Part shown: in pieces, positions 51,875-56,325 of the stretch | How the letters are laid out: each line of letters opens with the position of its first letter | How positions within the stretch are numbered: position 1 is the first letter of the stretch | NCBI GenBank assembly: GCA_964492895.1 | Contig: CAZBLR010000011.1 | Location: 1-56,325, forward strand | Reading direction: 5' to 3' | Origin: DATLWN01 sp964492895 | Lineage (GTDB): Bacteria > Pseudomonadota > Zetaproteobacteria > Mariprofundales > Mariprofundaceae | Length of the DNA stretch: 56,325 bases | Translations under genes and position numbers: made by a program | The notes under the pieces: model-generated | Told to the model about the DNA's origin: nothing | The model's database searches: none | The model's input: the letters and a program-made list of their open reading frames with translations, nothing else

Positions 51875-53209
51875 TTACATCAGAGCCTCGAGCATGAATT
51901 TCGTGGTCCGGATCGTCTGGGAACCGGCACCCAGCAGCGTGTTGGTCGGGTAGTTCGGATCCAGCTTGCGCTCGCTGTAGACGAGCTTCAGCTCGGCATT
52001 CTGGTACAGCTCGTAGGTCGCGCTGGCATTCCAGATGCTGTTCTTCTCGCTGGCGGCGGCCACCGGCTTGAACGTCGTCTGCCCGTATCCGGCACCCAGG
52101 ATCAGGAAATCGAGCGTCTTGACGACGGCCCGGATCGACCAGCCGTCGGTCGTTTCGCCACTGACGGCCGTGGTGCCGCTGCCGGGCACGAACTGGCCGG
52201 TGGCGGGATCGAACGCCAGCGGATCGGCGCCGTAGATGTTGTAGGTGACATTGGCCTTGGCACGGGTATGCGCGTAATCCGCGTACACGCCGACCAGGGT
52301 CTCCTCACCGATCTCGCCCTGGGCCTGCGCATCGATGAACCACATGTCGGCGCCGGCGACCTTGACGCCGCCCGGCCCGGCGCCGCCGGCGGTGCCGTTC
52401 AGCAGGCCGGCACCGATCATCGTATCCCAGTCCATGACCTGTGGCATCACCATGGCGCGGATGCCCGGGATCATCGCGGTCCCGACGTTGGTGGCGCCCA
52501 GGGAGGAGAGATCCGGGGACACGCCGCTCACGCCGACCAGCCAGAGGTCGTTGCCGGCCCACAGGGTGATACCCAGGGTGTTGAAGTCGACCATGCCGAC
52601 GTTCTGCACGGCGGACACCTCGCCGCCGTCCGCCACGGCGGAATTCTGGCCGAACACGTTCGATGCCTCGAGGCCGGCCGTCCATCCGAACTTGGTGTTG
52701 AACGCATTCAGGCCCACCGAGATGCCACCGACATCGAAGGACGACATCACCTGCCAATTGTCCACCGCCTGGCCGTTGGCCGCCCCGGCACCGCCGCCGA
52801 ATTCGCCGTAGGCGCCGACATGCCTGCCGACGCGGCCGGCGATCAGCAGCGGCGCGGCGGCCGGCAGGTTCCAGGTGCCGTTGCTGTATCCGGGTGCCGC
52901 CGCGGCCACGCCGGTCGTCTTGGTATCGGTGTAGTCGGCGCTGAGCAGCAGGCTGGCGTTCAGCACGGCCGGGATGGAGAGGTTGTCATCCTCGAGCAAT
53001 GCCTGCTCCCCGACATCGGTGAAAGCCCGGCGCTTGAAGGCACGGCCGGCGACGCTCAGGGCCGGAAAGGACTGGAAATGGCAATGCAGGCAAGCCGCGC
53101 CGGTCTGGCGGGAAAACGCCGGAATGGCTTGGGCCGAACCCGGAGCCATGGTGATGGCAGAGGCCGCCGCAGCCGCGAAGATCGCGGCGGAAAGAACGAT
53201 TCGTTTCAT
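51875..53209 (-). CDS. Fused monohaem cytochrome c / outer-membrane barrel protein, copy 1 (Cyc2-like)
   Basis: A 444-residue protein. The signal peptide ends in APGSAQA; the mature protein starts IPAFSRQTGAACLHCHFQSF with one haem c site (Cys40, Cys43, His44). About 380 residues of alternating polar/aromatic strands follow, such as WQVMSSFDVGGISVGLNAF, looking like a beta barrel. This order is that of Cyc2 cytochrome-porins, which pass electrons across the outer membrane. The electron donor cannot be read from sequence. ATG 53209 is chosen because GGGGGA is eight bases upstream and it matches copy 2. The protein ends in Met, not the usual Phe. Confidence 0.8.
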   Translation of the reverse strand: MKRIVLSAAIFAAAAASAITMAPGSAQAIPAFSRQTGAACLHCHFQSFPALSVAGRAFKRRAFTDVGEQALLEDDNLSIPAVLNASLLLSADYTDTKTTGVAAAAPGYSNGTWNLPAAAPLLIAGRVGRHVGAYGEFGGGAGAANGQAVDNWQVMSSFDVGGISVGLNAFNTKFGWTAGLEASNVFGQNSAVADGGEVSAVQNVGMVDFNTLGITLWAGNDLWLVGVSGVSPDLSSLGATNVGTAMIPGIRAMVMPQVMDWDTMIGAGLLNGTAGGAGPGGVKVAGADMWFIDAQAQGEIGEETLVGVYADYAHTRAKANVTYNIYGADPLAFDPATGQFVPGSGTTAVSGETTDGWSIRAVVKTLDFLILGAGYGQTTFKPVAAASEKNSIWNASATYELYQNAELKLVYSERKLDPNYPTNTLLGAGSQTIRTTKFMLEALM

Positions 53210-53273
53210 GTGATTCATCCCCCAAGAGATCAACCCGATGCCTTCGCGCTGCCCCGCGCCCGGCCCCGATGGC

Positions 53274-53302
53274 GTATAAACTCCCCCTACTATCGGGGTC
53301 AA
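53274..53302 (-). promoter_or_regulatory. Probable promoter of cytochrome-porin copy 1
   Basis: Minus-strand TTGACC and TTATAC with a 17-base spacer (plus-strand 53297-53302 and 53274-53279), 65 bases before the ATG. Good spacing, moderate match to sigma-70. The rest of 53210-53488 shows only this and the next terminator. Confidence 0.5.
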
Positions 53303-53436
53303 TGCACTTGACGATGACGAATTGTCGGGTTTCCTACAAAAATGCCCGATCAGGGCTCGCCCGTCAATTCAAGCGCCCGGATCGGGCACATCGACGGGCA
53401 CATACCTCCTTCAAGGCCTTGCCGACGACAGATACG

Positions 53437-53463
53437 AAAAAGCCGCCGGACAATGCCGGCGGC
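53437..53463 (-). terminator. Rho-independent terminator of the BamC-like gene
   Basis: GCCGCCGG (53442-53449) pairs with CCGGCGGC (53456-53463); on the minus strand the hairpin is followed by TTTTT. It lies 25 bases after the lipoprotein gene and separates it from cytochrome-porin copy 1. Confidence 0.88.
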
Positions 53464-53488
53464 CTTCGGGATGACAAACGGATCGACC

Positions 53489-54232
53489 TTACTGCGGGCT
53501 TGCGGGAGTTGTCGCCGAACTTGCCGGAGCCGCGGGCTGTGCGGCCGCCGGGGCCTGGGCCGTGGCCTGGCGGGCCAGCTGGCCCTCCACGGCGCTGAAC
53601 AGGTCGTTGGAGGCTTTGTACTTGACCTGCTTGTTGACCCAGTGCCGGTTCTCGAACACCTGGCCCAGCATACGGATCTCCAGCTGGGTCTTGACGCCGG
53701 CCGGCGTGCTCAGGCGCAGCACACGCACCACGAAGCGATAACGCTCGGCCAGCGGGCCGCTGGCACCGAACATGTTCATGATCGGCGTGAACATGCTCGG
53801 ATTGCTGGCATCCTTGCGCACCCAGTCGGTGGTGATGGTGCCGCTCGGGGAATCCACGCTCTGCACCGGCATGTTCAGCGACGTCATGGCATCGACGACC
53901 GCCGAAAACACCGTGGCCACGGGCTGGTCGTAGACGCGCGTATCCAGGGCCACGGCCGTGCCGGCCACGTTGGCATCGTCGCGCTTCTCGGCCTGCTGCA
54001 CCTGCGTCGACTGGTCGCTGGCCACCTTGTCCGGCATCGGCACCGACACCTCGCCCCGGAGATCCGGCGGCACCACCAGCGGCTGCTGCGACGGCGCGGC
54101 TGCCGCCTGCTCGCCCGAAGGCTGCTGTGTGGAGCCCTCGTTCTCGCTCCAGAACAGCTTGGGCATGTTCGAGCAGGAGGCCAGGGTCAGGGTCGAAATG
54201 AGTAGGATGAGAAGGGAGTGCTTGCGATTCAT
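53489..54232 (-). CDS. BamC/NlpB-like lipoprotein (tentative)
   Basis: A 247-residue lipoprotein: signal peptide with lipobox LTLASC (Cys20). A low-complexity Ala/Gln/Ser region precedes PLVVPPDLRGEVSVPMP, similar to the PPDL segment of BamC, and a folded domain follows (ALDTRVYDQPVATVFSAVVD, TTDWVRKD, YRFVVRVLRLSTPAGVKTQL). The C-terminus is Ala/Pro-rich. BamC is an accessory part of the outer-membrane beta-barrel assembly machine. The usual dapA neighbour is absent, so I call it BamC-like only. Lying between two barrel-protein genes it might help their assembly, which is inference. Confidence 0.6.
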   Translation of the reverse strand: MNRKHSLLILLISTLTLASCSNMPKLFWSENEGSTQQPSGEQAAAAPSQQPLVVPPDLRGEVSVPMPDKVASDQSTQVQQAEKRDDANVAGTAVALDTRVYDQPVATVFSAVVDAMTSLNMPVQSVDSPSGTITTDWVRKDASNPSMFTPIMNMFGASGPLAERYRFVVRVLRLSTPAGVKTQLEIRMLGQVFENRHWVNKQVKYKASNDLFSAVEGQLARQATAQAPAAAQPAAPASSATTPASPQ

Positions 54233-54334
54233 GGAGATGCATTCCAGCGTCAACGGCCTTTCCGGTCAACTAAAGAAACGTTCACGATCGGGCGATGCCT
54301 GGGCGCATCGGCTCTTTTTATGACGGCAAGAAAC

Positions 54335-54488
54335 TCACCACAGAGGGCGCAGAGGTACGCAAAGGAGGACAATGGAAGGGAAGACTTGGGGCGAGCCTGA
54401 CTTCCCGATCCAACCTTTGCGCCAATTCGCGACCTTCAAGGTTCCAATCCTTGATTTCTCTGTGTCCTTTGCGTCCTTTGCGGTAAAC
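54335..54488. repeat. Dispersed inverted-repeat element, copy C
   Basis: Left arm TCACCACAGAGGGCGCAGAGG (54335 on) and right arm CCTTTGCGTCCTTTGCGG (54466-54483) are imperfect inverted repeats; a third arm-like piece CAACCTTTGCGCC lies at 54411. No gene inside. Confidence 0.8.
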
Positions 54489-54495
54489 CTCTCTT

Positions 54496-54599
54496 CTTCA
54501 CCGCAGAGGGCGCAGAGGCACGCGAAGGAAGACATAAGCCTGAGAGCAGACTGATTTCTCCGTTTTCCTTCGCGTGACTTCGCGCCCTTCGCGGTTCCG
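54496..54599. repeat. Dispersed inverted-repeat element, copy D
   Basis: Left arm CTTCACCGCAGAGGGCGCAG (from 54496) and right arm CTTCGCGCCCTTCGCGG (54578-54594 area) are inverted around a short centre. It begins eight bases after copy C ends, giving a tandem pair. Confidence 0.78.
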
Positions 54600-54621
54600 A
54601 TTTCCTTTTTGTCGCATTCCC

Positions 54622-54653
54622 AAAAAAAAGAGGGGAGCCTTGCGGCTCCCCTC
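54622..54653 (-). terminator. Rho-independent terminator of cytochrome-porin copy 2
   Basis: GAGGGGAGCC (54630-54639) and GGCTCCCCTC (54644-54653) form a perfect 10-bp stem with loop TTGC, followed on the minus strand by eight Ts. A textbook strong terminator 25 bases after the stop. Confidence 0.95.
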
Positions 54654-54677
54654 CCAACATCCCGAGAGATGCAGACC

Positions 54678-55997
54678 TTACATCAGAGCGTCGAGCTCCA
54701 GCGTCGTGGTCTTGACCGTCTGATCTCCGCCACCAGCCGGAGCAACATAGCCCGGGTAGGCAGAGCCAATCTTCTGATCTTCGTACATCAGCTTCAGATT
54801 GACGTTCTGGTAGAACTCATACTGACCACCGATCTGCCAGATCTTGCTCTTGCTGTTGCCAACGAGAGCAGGCGCCTTGTACTTGGTCTCGCCGTAGCCA
54901 GCCTCGAAGACCCACTGCGGGATCGGCTTGACGGTGGCACGGATCGAGTAACCATCCGTCTTGGCACCGGCAACCGGAGCAGAGCCCGGAGATGCCATGA
55001 ACACATCCTGCAGCGTGTTGGCCTTGGACTTGGTATGAGCATAGTCGGCATACACACCGATGGAGGTGTTACCCACGTCACCCTGGGCCTGGGCGTCAAT
55101 CCACCACAGGCTTGCACCGGCAACCTTGGTGCCCGTAACCGGAGCACCCTTACCAGCGGTACCGTCAGTCCAGCCACCACCGATCTCAGTATCCCAGCCG
55201 GCGACCTGCGGGGTCACGGCGACACGGATACCCGGGATCAGCGAGAGGCCAACGTTGGCAGCACCCGGGATATCAGGCGCCCAACCGGTCAGGGCTGCGA
55301 ACCACATGTCGTTGCCGGCCCACAGGGTCAGACCCTGGGTCTGCACACCACCGATGAGCATGATGTCGTTACCGTTACCGACGTTGGACACGGCGGACAC
55401 ATCGTTACCGTTCAGCACGCCAGCGTGCTGGCCGAAGGTATTGAAGGTCTCGATACCGGCGGTGAAGCCGAAGGAGGTGTTGAACGCGTTCAGGCCCATG
55501 CGGAAGTTGCCCATGTCGAACGAGGTCATCACCTGCCAGTTGGCAACCGGCCCACCGTTGGCTCCAGCGGAACCACCACCGAACTCACCGAAGGCGCCCA
55601 TGTTCTTGCCCATGCGGCCAGCGATCAGCAGCGGGGCCTCGATCGGCAGGCTCCAAATGCCATTGCTGTAGCCTCCGGTTTTAGCAGTTGCCGGGTTGCC
55701 GTTGTCTTTTTGGTCGGCGTAGGCGGCGTGGATCACCAGGGTGGCGTTCAGCACGGCCGGGATCGACAGGTTGTCGTCCTCGACCAGGGCCTCTTCACCC
55801 ACGTCGGTGAATGCATCGCGCTTGAAGCTACGACCGAAATCGGTCAGAGCCGGGAAAGACTGGAAGTGGCAGCTGTAGCAGGCTGCGCCAGTCTGGCGAG
55901 CAAATGCCGGGATAGCCTGGGCAGTGGTCGGTGCGACTGCGATAGCAGACACGGCGACCATTGCGAAGGCAGCGGCAGAAAGAAGAATCTTCTTCAT
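54678..55997 (-). CDS. Fused monohaem cytochrome c / outer-membrane barrel protein, copy 2 (Cyc2-like)
   Basis: A 439-residue paralogue of copy 1. Signal peptide ending PTTAQA, haem site AACYSCHFQSF (Cys40, Cys43, His44), then a barrel-like region (PLLIAGRMGKNMGAFGEFGG, WQVMTSFDMGNFRMGLNAFN) ending LELDALM. Both copies share the DVGE(E/Q)AL(V/L)EDDNLSIPAVLNA-type segment after the haem. Codons are noticeably less GC-biased than neighbours and look selected, and the gene has a strong GGAGGA ribosome site and a strong terminator, all suggesting heavy expression. Role as a Cyc2-type outer-membrane electron conduit is by architecture only. Confidence 0.82.
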   Translation of the reverse strand: MKKILLSAAAFAMVAVSAIAVAPTTAQAIPAFARQTGAACYSCHFQSFPALTDFGRSFKRDAFTDVGEEALVEDDNLSIPAVLNATLVIHAAYADQKDNGNPATAKTGGYSNGIWSLPIEAPLLIAGRMGKNMGAFGEFGGGSAGANGGPVANWQVMTSFDMGNFRMGLNAFNTSFGFTAGIETFNTFGQHAGVLNGNDVSAVSNVGNGNDIMLIGGVQTQGLTLWAGNDMWFAALTGWAPDIPGAANVGLSLIPGIRVAVTPQVAGWDTEIGGGWTDGTAGKGAPVTGTKVAGASLWWIDAQAQGDVGNTSIGVYADYAHTKSKANTLQDVFMASPGSAPVAGAKTDGYSIRATVKPIPQWVFEAGYGETKYKAPALVGNSKSKIWQIGGQYEFYQNVNLKLMYEDQKIGSAYPGYVAPAGGGDQTVKTTTLELDALM

Positions 55998-56237
55998 TAG
56001 TAACTATCCTCCAAGATTTTTTGGCTCAAAGAGCTTGGCTCAATGGGCCGGGAAAACGGCCTTCCTTCGGAACCCATTCATGCTGCAGACGAAATCCATG
56101 GCTCCCCATGACACCGGCATACAGCGATGAAAAATTGGACCCCTCCGGTCGACTTACCGGACAATCTGTGTCACGGCCGTGGCATGGTCAACCGCGACAC
56201 ACCCCTCATGTGGCATAATGACACATGCGCGCGACAT
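55998..56237 (-). promoter_or_regulatory. Leader and upstream region of cytochrome-porin copy 2
   Basis: GGAGGA lies nine bases before the ATG. Two direct repeats TTGGCTCAA (56021-56029 and 56035-56043) lie in the leader. Further up, GTGGCAT occurs twice (about 56178 and 56211) and GTGTCA/TGACAC form an inverted pair. No clear -10/-35 pair can be fixed. No protein gene seen. Confidence 0.4.
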
Positions 56238-56325
56238 GGTTTACCGCAACGTGCGCGAAGGGGCGCAAAGTCTGGAGTGGGGAGTCCATCCATCGCAATG
56301 CCTTCTCTGCATGCCTTTGCGTCCT
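56238..56325. repeat. Dispersed inverted-repeat element, copy E (cut by window end)
   Basis: Left arm GGTTTACCGCAACGTGCGCG then AAGGGGCGCAAAG (56238-56271) and an incomplete right arm ending GCCTTTGCGTCCT (56313-56325). Arm sequences match copies A-D. Confidence 0.7.

Larger units (their letters stand above)
54233..54621. other. Gene-free stretch with two repeat elements
   Basis: No protein gene on either strand is convincing. Short open frames here are translations of the repeat arms (copies C and D). The right end is the cytochrome-porin copy 2 terminator. Confidence 0.75.

Noticed and set aside
51059..53311. Long plus-strand open frame running from trpC into the cytochrome-porin region
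   Set aside because: It overlaps trpC in another frame and is antisense to the cytochrome-porin; it crosses a clear terminator hairpin and shows no family motif.
54335..54599. Short proteins predicted in the repeat arms
   Set aside because: Their sequences are translations of the arm motifs (Arg/Lys/Gly/Glu-rich repeats) and have no ribosome site or conserved domain.

Overview
The window is GC-rich and gene-dense, with short or overlapping gene junctions. It looks like a proteobacterium, probably a gamma- or betaproteobacterial chemolithotroph. The evidence is an NAD-reducing [NiFe] hydrogenase with its full maturation set, two Cyc2-like fused cytochrome c/porin proteins, a very large NAD-glutamate dehydrogenase, a trpE-G-D-C order, PpiD and a BtuB/TonB cobalamin uptake system. 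The genus cannot be named from this alone.

Layout. 1-3705: the start of an alcohol dehydrogenase, a DHH phosphoesterase, two small exported proteins interrupted by a 100-N scaffold gap, a gamma-glutamylcyclotransferase-like protein and a FixJ-type regulator. 3706-17858 (all minus): a CBS-domain gene, hypABCDEF, hoxFUYH, the hydrogenase protease and an ADP-forming acyl-CoA synthetase/GNAT fusion, read from high to low coordinates. 17928-24095: radC, NAD-glutamate dehydrogenase and an alpha/beta hydrolase. 24058-28519: an unusual modification-type cluster. It has two tandem 134-residue peptides with 13 invariant cysteines, a radical SAM/SPASM enzyme, a PqqD-like protein, an HPr-kinase-like protein and a divergent nucleotidyltransferase. 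28544-37335: an MFS transporter, cobA, cbiX, cobO, btuD, btuC, btuF, tonB and btuB, headed by a cobalamin riboswitch.

37386-45036 (all minus): an Mla-like MCE transport cluster (permease, ATPase-like subunit without a recognisable Walker A, MCE protein, TPR lipoprotein), followed in the same string by an RsbW-like kinase, a STAS protein, UbiD and a SEL1-repeat protein. 45195-51803: ppiD, tRNA-Ala(GGC) and the trp genes E, G, D and C. The trp genes are split by two copies of a dispersed inverted-repeat element, one of which carries a GxxExxY (PD-(D/E)XK-like) gene. 51875-56325: two Cyc2-like cytochrome-porins around a BamC-like lipoprotein, with three more repeat elements.

The most interesting parts are the 13-cysteine peptide cluster, the ATPase-like Mla subunit lacking the Walker motifs next to a partner-switch pair, the repeat element inside the trp operon, and the paired cytochrome-porins. 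The scaffold gap at 1495 is probably an unmerged contig overlap, because the same 19 bases stand on both sides and merging them restores one reading frame.
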